From positions 2,914,001 to 2,978,000 of the forward strand of contig AP024629.1 of the NCBI GenBank assembly GCA_019670725.1: a DNA stretch of 64,000 nucleotides, in the 5' to 3' direction. Of this stretch, positions 18,529 to 25,869 are shown in pieces (position 1 is the first letter of the stretch; each line of letters opens with the position of its first letter). The translations under genes and the position numbers were made by a program. The notes beneath the pieces were generated by a model that was not told the origin of the DNA, made no database searches, and saw only the letters and a program-made list of their open reading frames with translations. The DNA comes from Alphaproteobacteria bacterium SO-S41. GTDB taxonomy: Bacteria > Pseudomonadota > Alphaproteobacteria > Micropepsales > Micropepsaceae.

Positions 18529-19457
18529 GTCTTCAGGCCGATCTCGCGCAGCCGCTCCTCCAGGAACGCCCCTGCCGTGATCGGCTCGAACAGTGCGCCC
18601 TTCTCGCCAAGGCATGATGGCAGCACGTCGAGCGGCGTGTCCGAGCGCGGGTGCATGAAGAACGGCATCGAGTAACGGCTGACATTCGGCCCGTCGGGAT
18701 TGACCACGCGGTGCGTCGTCGCGGGGATGACGCCATTGGTCAGCCGCGCCAGCATGTCGCCCGAGTCGACGATCAGGTTCTTCGGCTCGGTGATGACCGG
18801 CAGCCACGTCCCGTCGCGATCCAGCAGCTCCAGGCCCTTGCCCTTGGCGGCGACGAGGATGGTGATGAAGTTGATGTCCTCATGCGCCGCCGCGCGCACT
18901 GCGCCGGGCGGCACGTCGGCGGCGAGCGGCGGGTAATGCAGCACGCGCAGGATCGAGGTGCCGTCCTTCACCAGCGGATCGAAATAGTCCGCCGGCAGAT
19001 CCAGATGCGGCGCCAGCGCCTCCAGCAATAGACGGCCCGTCTCGTCCAGCGCCGCGAACAGCCGCTTGAAGACCAGCTCGAACGCGTAAGGGTGTTCCGG
19101 CCAGACATTCGGCGCGAAGTCGCCATCGGGCGCGGCGGGGTCGTAGTTCTCGCGCCCGAGCTGCCAGAACTCCTTCAGGTCGGCGATCGCCCGCCCCTTG
19201 GCATGCTCGGTGCCGAACGGCGTATAGCCGCGCAGCCCCCGCGCATACTGGCACTTCACGCCGACATCCTGATTGAAGAACTCGGCCGCCAGACGATACG
19301 CATCGTCCAGCAACGGCACCGGGACGTTGTGGTCTTCCAGGATGATGAAGCCGTAACGCTGAAAACCGCGCATCAGTTCGGACGAAAACGCGGTGCGCGC
19401 GTCGGCATCGCCGGAGGTGTAGGCAGCAAGGCTGAGAGTGGGAACGCCGTCGGTCAT
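18525..19457 (-). CDS. 2-oxoglutarate/Fe(II) oxygenase, isopenicillin N synthase family
   Basis: Non-haem iron oxygenase of 310 residues. The N-terminal DIOX_N region carries RGFQRYGFIILEDHNV; the iron ligands are His and Asp in AAHEDINFIT (about 190) and a distal His in TTHRVVNP (about 247). SRYSMPFF (about 259) supplies the Arg-x-Ser that binds 2-oxoglutarate. The first ATG at 19457 has no good ribosome site, and a palindrome lies just upstream. It is downstream of nucleoside hydrolase and ribokinase and overlaps an NTF2-like gene. Fungal thymine 7-hydroxylase belongs to the same superfamily, so a modified base or nucleoside is a reasonable but unproven substrate. Confidence 0.88.
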   Translation of the reverse strand: MTDGVPTLSLAAYTSGDADARTAFSSELMRGFQRYGFIILEDHNVPVPLLDDAYRLAAEFFNQDVGVKCQYARGLRGYTPFGTEHAKGRAIADLKEFWQLGRENYDPAAPDGDFAPNVWPEHPYAFELVFKRLFAALDETGRLLLEALAPHLDLPADYFDPLVKDGTSILRVLHYPPLAADVPPGAVRAAAHEDINFITILVAAKGKGLELLDRDGTWLPVITEPKNLIVDSGDMLARLTNGVIPATTHRVVNPDGPNVSRYSMPFFMHPRSDTPLDVLPSCLGEKGALFEPITAGAFLEERLREIGLKT

Positions 19458-19478
19458 GGGGGGAGAATAGCTTAAATT

Positions 19479-19546
19479 GTCATGCCCGCGAAGGCGGGCA
19501 TCCACGGGCTCGCACGCAGATGGATGCCCGCCTGCGCGGGCATGAC
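19479..19546. repeat. Family A palindrome inside the nucleoside hydrolase operon
   Basis: GTCATGCCCGCGAAGGCGGG at the left, GCCTGCGCGGGCATGAC at the right. It fills most of the 95-bp gap between ribokinase and the 2OG oxygenase, both on the minus strand, and would form two strong hairpins in the mRNA. Confidence 0.9.
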
Positions 19547-19552
19547 AGGATT

Positions 19553-20410
19553 CTACACCGGCAACTGCGCCAACGCCTCGACCTCCGCCCGGGTCGGCAG
19601 CGCGGTCTGCGCGCCTGCCCGTGTCGTCGCCGCAGCGCCCGCGGCGCAGGCGAAGCGCAGCGCCAGTTCCTTCGGCAGGCCCTCGATCAGCGCCACCATC
19701 AGCGCCGCCGCGAAGCAGTCGCCGGCGCCCGTCGTATCGATCGGCGTCACGGCCGGCGGCGCAGCCTCCGCTATCTTGCGCGCGCCGCGAAACAGCGCCG
19801 CGCCCTTCGCGCCATAGGTGATGGCGACGAGGCCTCGCGCGCCATGGATTGCGCTGCCATAGGCCGCCGCCTCGCCCTCGTTGACGATGATGAGATCGGC
19901 CCGCTCGAACACCAGCGCCGGCGCGGGCAGCGCGGGCGCGAGATTGACCGCGAAGAAGCCCTTGCAGCGTTCCGCCACCGCCGCAACCACCTCCGGCGGC
20001 ACCTCCATCTGGCACAACACGCCGTCGTGCTCGCCGAGCGTCACATGCGCCGGGGTCAGCGTCCTGTTGGCGCCCGACGCCACCACGATCTGGTTCTCGC
20101 CGCCCGCGGCCACCGCGATCAGCGCGACGCCGGTCAGCGCCGCATCGTCGAAGCCGACCCCGGAGAGATCCACGCCCTCCGCCTTCAACAGTGCCAGCGC
20201 GGCGTCGGCATTGGCATCGCGCCCGACCCGCGCGATCAGCGCGACCTCCGCGCCCAGCCGCCGCGCGGCCAGCGCCTGGTTCGCGCCCTTGCCGCCGGGA
20301 TGAAAGGCGAGTTCGGCATCCGTCACCGTCTCGCCCGGCGCGGGCAGCCGCGCGCCCGTCGCGACGATGTCGAGATTGACCGACCCGACAACGGTCAGCC
20401 GCGCGCTCAC
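19553..20410 (-). CDS. rbsK: Ribokinase
   Basis: PfkB-family sugar kinase of 285 residues that phosphorylates ribose to ribose 5-phosphate. Visible motifs are VVGSVNLDIVATGARLPAPG at the N-terminus, the substrate-loop FHPGGKGANQALAARRLGA (about 36-54), and the C-terminal DTTGAGDCFAAAL anion-hole and catalytic Asp motif (about 232-244). The start GTG at 20410 overlaps the stop of the nucleoside hydrolase by 4 bases. The pairing makes sense: the hydrolase frees ribose and this enzyme traps it. Confidence 0.92.
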   Translation of the reverse strand: MSARLTVVGSVNLDIVATGARLPAPGETVTDAELAFHPGGKGANQALAARRLGAEVALIARVGRDANADAALALLKAEGVDLSGVGFDDAALTGVALIAVAAGGENQIVVASGANRTLTPAHVTLGEHDGVLCQMEVPPEVVAAVAERCKGFFAVNLAPALPAPALVFERADLIIVNEGEAAAYGSAIHGARGLVAITYGAKGAALFRGARKIAEAAPPAVTPIDTTGAGDCFAAALMVALIEGLPKELALRFACAAGAAATTRAGAQTALPTRAEVEALAQLPV

Positions 20411-21342
20411 AGGCGCCCCAGCCGGTCGACGATGAGATCGAACACGCCTTGACCGTCCGCCTGGATCACCCAGTTGGCGTTCACCTCATCGGCGTCAGCG
20501 CGGAACTCGACCGCCGTGTGGCCGAAGGCGAGGCCCGCATTGGTTTCGACCGAAACCTTTGCCCCGCTGACCACGAACAAGTCCGATTTCAGCAGCCAGG
20601 CGATGGTGCAGGGATCGTGCAGCGGCGAACCCGCACGGCGCGGCGGCTTCACCTCAAGTTCGTTGGAGAACCGCATCAGCAGCGCCGATGCCCGCGCCGC
20701 TTCCGTCGCCACCGCCTCCAGCGCGGTCACGCGCGCCGGCGTCGTCAGCACCTGATAGGTGGCATCGAGCCCGAACATCGTGACCTGACAGCCCGCCGTC
20801 AGCATCACATGCGCCGCATGCGGATCGGCGAAGATGTTGAACTCGGCCGAGGCGGTGATATTGCCGCCCGCGCTGCGCGCGCCGCCCATCACGACGATAT
20901 GGGCGATCTTCGCGGCGATGCGCGGCTCCAGCACCAGCGCCATCGCCACATTGGTCGCCGGCCCGGTCACGGCGAGCGTCACCTTCTCGTCCGCCGCCAT
21001 CAGCGTCCGCACGATGAAGTCGACCGCATGCCCCTCCGCCGCCGGCGCGTCCGGCTCGAAGATCGGCAAGGGTCCCAACCCACTCTCGCCATGAAATTCG
21101 CCGGCATCCACGATGTCGCGCACCATCGGCCGGGCGCAGCCGGCATAGACCGGCACGTCCTCGCGTTTCGCGATCTGCCGGATGATCCGCGCATTGCGCA
21201 CGGTCTGCGCGAGACCCGTATTCCCGGCGACGACCGTGACGCCGAGAATGTCCAGCTCCTTGGGCGACGCGAACGCCAGCAACAGCGCCGTCGCGTCATC
21301 GACCCCGGGGTCGCAGTCGATGATCAGGCGACGGCGCTTCAT
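20407..21342 (-). CDS. Nucleoside hydrolase (inosine-uridine preferring family)
   Basis: N-ribohydrolase of 311 residues that splits nucleosides to free base and ribose. The calcium-binding family signature DCDPGVDDATALLLA is at residues 9-23. VVMGGARSAGGNITASAEFN (about 154-173) is the substrate loop, and HDPCTIAWLL (about 241) holds the C-terminal conserved His-Asp. The gene lies 4 bp after an MDR oxidoreductase and overlaps ribokinase. Specificity (uridine or purine) cannot be read from sequence alone; the rut genes next door favour pyrimidines. Confidence 0.93.
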   Translation of the reverse strand: MKRRRLIIDCDPGVDDATALLLAFASPKELDILGVTVVAGNTGLAQTVRNARIIRQIAKREDVPVYAGCARPMVRDIVDAGEFHGESGLGPLPIFEPDAPAAEGHAVDFIVRTLMAADEKVTLAVTGPATNVAMALVLEPRIAAKIAHIVVMGGARSAGGNITASAEFNIFADPHAAHVMLTAGCQVTMFGLDATYQVLTTPARVTALEAVATEAARASALLMRFSNELEVKPPRRAGSPLHDPCTIAWLLKSDLFVVSGAKVSVETNAGLAFGHTAVEFRADADEVNANWVIQADGQGVFDLIVDRLGRL

Positions 21343-21346
21343 GGGG

Positions 21347-22342
21347 TCAGAGCTTCACCAGCATCTTGCCCAGGTTGCCGCCGCTGAAGAGCTTCAGGAA
21401 CGCGTTCACTGCATTGTCGATGCCGTCCTCGACGGTCTCGCGGACCTGCACCTTGCCGCTCTTGATCCAGCCCGACATTTCCTTGGCGTATTCGCCCATC
21501 AGGTCCCAGTGATCGGAGACGATGAAGCCCTCGATCTTCAGCCGCTTGCCGACGGTCAGCAGGAAGTTCTTCGGCCCCGGCGCCGCGCCGATATTGTTGT
21601 AGGCGGAGATGCCGCCGCAGATCGCGAAGCGCGCGTGGTTCTTGGCGGCCCCGATCGCCGCCTCCAGATGGTCGCCGCCGACATTGTCGAAATAGATGTC
21701 GATGCCGCCGGGCACGGCTTCGGTCACCGACTTGGCGAGATCGCCGGCCTTGTAGTCGATCGCATGGTCGACGCCGATGTCTTTCAGGAACGCCACCTTG
21801 TCCGCGCCGCCCGCCGTCGCGACGACCGTGCCGCCCTTCAGCTTGGCGATCTGCGCGACCATCGAACCGACCGCGCCCGCGCCGCCCGAGACGAACACGA
21901 CATCGCCGGTCTTGAAGCCGGCGATCCGCATCAGGCCCGCATAGGCGGTGAGGCCTGGCATGCCGAGCGAGCCGAGGAAGAGCTGCGGCGCCAGGCCCAT
22001 CGTGTCCAGCTTCTGCACCTGCTTGGCCGGCGCGTTGAACGCCTCGCGCCAGCCGAAGCCCGACTGCACGGTGTCGCCTTCCTTGAAGGCGGGATCGTTC
22101 GACTTCACGACCGTGCCGACCGCCCCGCCGTCCATCGCCTGGCCGACCTGGAAGGGCGCCGCATAGGACGGGCCGTCATACATGCGCCCGCGCATATAGG
22201 GATCGACCGTCATCCACGTGTTCTTCACCTGCACCTCACCCGCGGCGGGGTCGGGCAGCGTCACGGAGACGATCTCGAAATGGTCATTGGTCGGCAGGCC
22301 TGACGGACGGCTTTTCAGGCGGACTTCACGCGAGGTGGTCAT
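21347..22342 (-). CDS. NADP-dependent MDR oxidoreductase (CurA-like)
   Basis: Zinc-independent medium-chain reductase of 331 residues, the group that reduces alkenal or enone double bonds with NADPH. WMTVDPYMRGRMYDGPSYA lies near residue 43 and LGMPGLTAYAGLMRI near 126. The nucleotide-binding motif is VSGGAGAVGSMVAQIAKL near 150, and GGIDIYFDNVGGDHLEAAI near 208 is family-specific. The ATG at 22342 follows GGGAGA. It heads the nucleoside hydrolase operon. A paralogue is at 59839-60837. Confidence 0.92.
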   Translation of the reverse strand: MTTSREVRLKSRPSGLPTNDHFEIVSVTLPDPAAGEVQVKNTWMTVDPYMRGRMYDGPSYAAPFQVGQAMDGGAVGTVVKSNDPAFKEGDTVQSGFGWREAFNAPAKQVQKLDTMGLAPQLFLGSLGMPGLTAYAGLMRIAGFKTGDVVFVSGGAGAVGSMVAQIAKLKGGTVVATAGGADKVAFLKDIGVDHAIDYKAGDLAKSVTEAVPGGIDIYFDNVGGDHLEAAIGAAKNHARFAICGGISAYNNIGAAPGPKNFLLTVGKRLKIEGFIVSDHWDLMGEYAKEMSGWIKSGKVQVRETVEDGIDNAVNAFLKLFSGGNLGKMLVKL

Positions 22343-22393
22343 GGTGCTCTCCCGGGAGGGTTTGTTCTTGATGAGGGGAGCTTAACCCGCATT

Positions 22394-22505
22394 GTCATCC
22401 CGGGCGAGGCCGTCGAAGGCGCCCGAGACCCGGGACCCAGGGGCCGCGAACACGGCGCCCCGTCACCTGAGTCCCGGCTCTTCGCTTCGCTGCGGCCGGG
22501 ATGAC
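22394..22505. repeat. Family C intergenic palindrome (second full copy)
   Basis: Reverse orientation of the copy at 545-657: GTCATCCCGGGCGAGGCC at the left and CTGCGGCCGGGATGAC at the right. It lies between divergent genes, immediately upstream of the MaoC gene. Confidence 0.85.
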
Positions 22506-22553
22506 ATAATGGAATCAGTGAACCGCCAATCCGTGCGGCGAAAGGGAGCCACC

Positions 22554-23012
22554 ATGCCCGGCCTGTATTTCGACGAACTCCATGTGGGGCAGACCTTCCA
22601 GCACCCGATCCGCCGCACCATCACCGAGGCGGACAATGTCTGGTTCACCGCCCTCACCCACAACCCCGCCCAGCTCCACCTCGACGCGGAATACGCCCGC
22701 ACCGAAACCGAATACGGCAAGGTGCTGGTCAATTCCTGCTTCACGCTGGGCCTGATGACCGGCATCTCGGTCGGCGACACGACGCTCGGCACCGCGATCG
22801 CCAATCTCGGCTGGGACGAGGTGCGCTTCCCCAAGCCGCTCTTCCACGGCGACACCGTCCACATCGAAACCGAGGTGCTGGAACTGCGCGAAAGCAAGTC
22901 GCGCCCCGATGCCGGAATCGTCGTCTTCATGCATCGCTGCTTCAATCAGAAGAACGAGCTGGTCGCGCACTGCAAGCGCAGCGGCCTGCAGAAGAAGAAG
23001 CCCAAGGCATGA
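22554..23012 (+). CDS. MaoC-like (R)-specific enoyl-CoA hydratase
   Basis: Hotdog-fold protein of 152 residues. [20 protein letters not shown] at the N-terminus and [20 protein letters not shown] (about 25-44) are the MaoC dehydratase pattern, with the catalytic Asp/His pair near N36-H41. The ATG at 22554 is chosen because AAGGGAG lies 5 bases upstream. It overlaps the following CoA-ester lyase as ATGA. The pair resembles mesaconyl-CoA hydratase plus malyl/citramalyl-CoA lyase, so the substrate is probably a branched C4-C5 dicarboxylyl-CoA. That reading is from context. Confidence 0.88.
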   Translation: MPGLYFDELHVGQTFQHPIRRTITEADNVWFTALTHNPAQLHLDAEYARTETEYGKVLVNSCFTLGLMTGISVGDTTLGTAIANLGWDEVRFPKPLFHGDTVHIETEVLELRESKSRPDAGIVVFMHRCFNQKNELVAHCKRSGLQKKKPKA

Positions 23013-23884
23013 GCGGCCTGCGCTCCTTTCTCTTCGTCCCCGCGGATTCGGAGAAGAAGCTGGCGAAGGGCCTGGAGTCCGGCGCCGACGCGCTGATCCT
23101 CGATCTCGAAGACGCCGTCGCCGAGGCGAACAAGCCGGCCGCCCGCGCGACCGCCGCCGCTTTCCTGAAGACCCATGCGCAACCCCGCGCACCCCAGCTC
23201 TGGGTCCGCATCAACCCGCTGACGACGCCCTTCGCCGACGACGACCTCGCCGCCATCGTCCATGCCGCGCCGGACGGCATCGCGCTCCCCAAACCCGACT
23301 CCGCGAAAGACCTGATCGAACTCGATCGCCGTCTCACCGCGCTCGAAGCCACGCACGGCCTCGCGCCCGGCGGCATCAAGGTCCTGCCCATCGCGACCGA
23401 AACCCCTGCCTCGGTCTTCAATCTCGGCACCTATGCCGGCGCCAGCCCGCGCCTCGCCGCACTCACCTGGGGCGCGGAGGATCTGCCCGCCGCGATCGGC
23501 GCAACGGTCAGCCGGTGGGAAGACGGCTCCTATACCGATCTCTGCCGCATCGTGCGCAGCCTCTGCATCGCCGGCGCCGCGGCGGCCGACGTGCCCAGCA
23601 TCGAAACCGTCTATCCCGCCTTCAAGGACGAAGACGGCCTCCGCCGCTACGCCGCCAACGGCCGCGCGGAAGGCTTCAGCGGCATGATGGCGATCCATCC
23701 CGCGCAGGTCCCCATCATCAACGAAGTCTTCAGCCCCAGCGAGGCCGAGCTCGCCCAGGCCCAGCGCGTCGTCGACCTCTTCGCCGCCAACCCGACAGCC
23801 GGCACCCTCGCCCTCGACGGCAAGATGCTCGACATGCCGCACCTCAAACTCGCGCGGCGCGTACTGGAGAGCGTGAAGCGCTAG
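23009..23884 (+). CDS. HpcH/HpaI-family CoA-ester lyase (malyl/citramalyl-CoA lyase type)
   Basis: TIM-barrel lyase of 291 residues of the citrate lyase beta family. [20 protein letters not shown] is the N-terminal pattern; [20 protein letters not shown] (about 28-47) carries the metal-site acidic residues; [17 protein letters not shown] (about 129-145) holds the metal Glu; and [20 protein letters not shown] (about 226-245) is the C-terminal signature. The start overlaps the MaoC gene by 4 bases. It probably cleaves a (hydroxy)dicarboxylyl-CoA to acetyl-CoA or a related ester plus a 2-oxo acid. Confidence 0.9.
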   Translation: MSGLRSFLFVPADSEKKLAKGLESGADALILDLEDAVAEANKPAARATAAAFLKTHAQPRAPQLWVRINPLTTPFADDDLAAIVHAAPDGIALPKPDSAKDLIELDRRLTALEATHGLAPGGIKVLPIATETPASVFNLGTYAGASPRLAALTWGAEDLPAAIGATVSRWEDGSYTDLCRIVRSLCIAGAAAADVPSIETVYPAFKDEDGLRRYAANGRAEGFSGMMAIHPAQVPIINEVFSPSEAELAQAQRVVDLFAANPTAGTLALDGKMLDMPHLKLARRVLESVKR

Positions 23885-23905
23885 TTCACCACCTTCTGCT
23901 TTTTC

Positions 23906-23982
23906 CTCATCGCCGCCCTTGAGGCGGCCATCCACGCCGACACGCGGTACTGGTGGATGGCCGGGTCAAGCCCGGCCATGAG
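23906..23982. repeat. Family A palindrome, GGCCG-stem variant
   Basis: CTCATCGCCGCCCTTGAGGC at the left, GGTCAAGCCCGGCCATGAG at the right. It is a near copy of 12017-12092 and lies between the convergent lyase and GNAT genes. Confidence 0.85.
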
Positions 23983-24009
23983 GACTAGTGTTTGTCGGGG
24001 TAGCCAACC

Positions 24010-24324
24010 CTACCCCTCGATCCCCAGCGCCGAGCGATAGGACGGATGCACCAGGTCGTGTGTTTCGGCGTGCTTCTTCATATAGGCCGCGAAAAACGGG
24101 CAGATCGGCATGACCTTCAGCCCGCGCGCCCGCGCCTCGCCCAGCGCATGGACGATCAGCGCTTTGCCGATCCCGCGCCCCTCCAGCGCCGAGGGGACTT
24201 CGGTATGGGTAAAGACGATGCCACCGGCGATCAGATTGTACTCCGCAATCGCCAGATGACCGTCGACGGTCGTCTCGAAGCGATGCGCGGCGGGGTTGTC
24301 GATCACGACGGGGGCGTCGGCCAT
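24010..24324 (-). CDS. GNAT-like N-acetyltransferase, short CG-type (PF14542-like)
   Basis: Small protein of 104 residues with the minimal GNAT core. FTHTEVPSALEGRGIGKALI (about 39-58) is the acetyl-CoA-binding region, and GLKVMPICPFFAAYMKKH (about 68-85) is the hallmark of the short YjdJ-type subfamily, whose substrates are mostly unknown. I start at the ATG at 24324, which has GAGGAG upstream; an in-frame GTG at 24342 would place that site inside the gene. It stands alone between the CoA-ester lyase and trehalose genes. Confidence 0.9.
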   Translation of the reverse strand: MADAPVVIDNPAAHRFETTVDGHLAIAEYNLIAGGIVFTHTEVPSALEGRGIGKALIVHALGEARARGLKVMPICPFFAAYMKKHAETHDLVHPSYRSALGIEG

Positions 24325-24408
24325 GGGATTCTCCTCGATCACGCGAAGACGCGTATGCGGGGAAGATTGGGTCTCAAACCAAGGATGTAAAGCGCCCCGC
24401 CCGGCGGC

Positions 24409-25869
24409 CTATGACGCCCGCCGGCGGAGCGGCGTCCGGTCCAGCGGCCATTTGCCCGCGACCCGGCGCAGCATGTCGTCGATGAAACTCGGCCCGTTCG
24501 CCACCGGCTTACCCGACAGCAGCGCCAGGAAGCGCGAGGCGTAGGCCGAGGCCGTCGTCGTGAAGACATTGGCGCGCAGTGCCGCGTGCCGGCGCTTGCG
24601 CTCGTCCAGTTTCATCGCCAGCGCCTCATGCATCGCCTCGGCGATCTCGTCGGGGTCAAACGGGTTGACCAGCAGCGCCTCGGTCATCTCGTCGGCAGCA
24701 CCGGCAAAGCGCGAGAGGATCAGCACGCCGGGGTCTATCGGGTTCTGCGCCGCGACGAATTCCTTGGCGACGAGGTTCATCCCGTCATGCAACGGCGTCA
24801 CCACGCCGACCCGCGCGATGCGGAAGAAGCCGGCGAGCTGCCGCCGCGGCGCGGCGCGGGTGAGATAGCGCAGCGGCGTCCAGTCGAACTCCGAGAAGCG
24901 CCCGTTCACGTCGCCCGCGAGCCGGTCGAGTTCGCGGCCGAGGTCGCGATAGGCGGTCACGTCCTCCCGCGAGCGCGCCGCGATCTGCAGGAAGCTGACC
25001 TTCTCCAGATGTTCAGGGAAGCGCTTCAACAGCCGCGCGTAGCCCTCGAAGCGATTGGGCAGGCCTTTGGAATAATCCAGCCGGTCGACGCCGATCGCCA
25101 GCGCCCGCCCCTGCAGGCTCGCCGCCAGCCGCACCGTCTCGGCCGACTGCACCGCGCGGATCGCCTCGCGCTCGAACGGCACGGCGTCGATACCGATGGG
25201 ATTCGCGACCGCCTGGGTCGTGCGGCCCTGATGCGTCACCGTATCGCCGGCGACCGTCGCGCCTAGCAGCCGCGCCATGCAGTCGCGGAAATCGCGCGCA
25301 TGGCCTTCGGTCTGGAAGCCCGCGACATCGTAATGCCCGAGATCGGCCAGCAGGTCGCGCGCCCGGGGCAGCGTCTCCATCATTGCCGGCGGTACGAAGG
25401 GGATGTGCAGGAAGAAGCCGATCCGGTTTCTCACCCCCGCCTCCCGCAGGAAGCGCGCGAACGGGATCAGGTGATAGTCGTGCACCCAGATGACGTCATC
25501 GGGCAGCAATATCTTCGCGAGCTGCTGCGCCAGCATCCGATTCACATCCAGATAGCCGGCATATTCCTCGCGCCGGAACTTCATCAGCGCCGGCTGGAAG
25601 TGGAACAGCGGCCACAGCGCGCCGTTCGCGAAGCCGACATAGAAATTCTCGTAGTCGCGCTTGGTGAGATCGAGCGTCGCATAGGTGACGCCTCGCGACT
25701 CCACCAGATACGGCGCCTCCGACGTCTCCGGCGAAATGCGCCCGCTCCAGCCGAACCACATCGCGCCGGGACGCAGCACCTCTTTCAGCGCGACGGCCAG
25801 GCCGCCGGCCTGCGCGCCCCGCGTCTTCGGCACCGGCACACGGTTGGAGACGATTACGAGGCGCGCCAT
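24409..25869 (-). CDS. otsA: Trehalose-6-phosphate synthase
   Basis: GT20 glycosyltransferase of 486 residues that makes trehalose 6-phosphate from UDP-glucose and glucose 6-phosphate. The N-terminus MARLVIVSNRVPVPK, then GGLAVALKEVL and MWFGWSGRI, are typical, as are IWVHDYHLIPFARFLRE (about 145-161), IGVDRLDYSKGLPNRFEGY (about 252-270) and DGMNLVAKEFVAAQ (about 357-370). The ATG at 25869, with GAGGAGGGG upstream, overlaps the end of the GH15 gene by 16 bp. It is the last gene of the otsB-GH15-otsA operon. Confidence 0.96.
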   Translation of the reverse strand: MARLVIVSNRVPVPKTRGAQAGGLAVALKEVLRPGAMWFGWSGRISPETSEAPYLVESRGVTYATLDLTKRDYENFYVGFANGALWPLFHFQPALMKFRREEYAGYLDVNRMLAQQLAKILLPDDVIWVHDYHLIPFARFLREAGVRNRIGFFLHIPFVPPAMMETLPRARDLLADLGHYDVAGFQTEGHARDFRDCMARLLGATVAGDTVTHQGRTTQAVANPIGIDAVPFEREAIRAVQSAETVRLAASLQGRALAIGVDRLDYSKGLPNRFEGYARLLKRFPEHLEKVSFLQIAARSREDVTAYRDLGRELDRLAGDVNGRFSEFDWTPLRYLTRAAPRRQLAGFFRIARVGVVTPLHDGMNLVAKEFVAAQNPIDPGVLILSRFAGAADEMTEALLVNPFDPDEIAEAMHEALAMKLDERKRRHAALRANVFTTTASAYASRFLALLSGKPVANGPSFIDDMLRRVAGKWPLDRTPLRRRAS

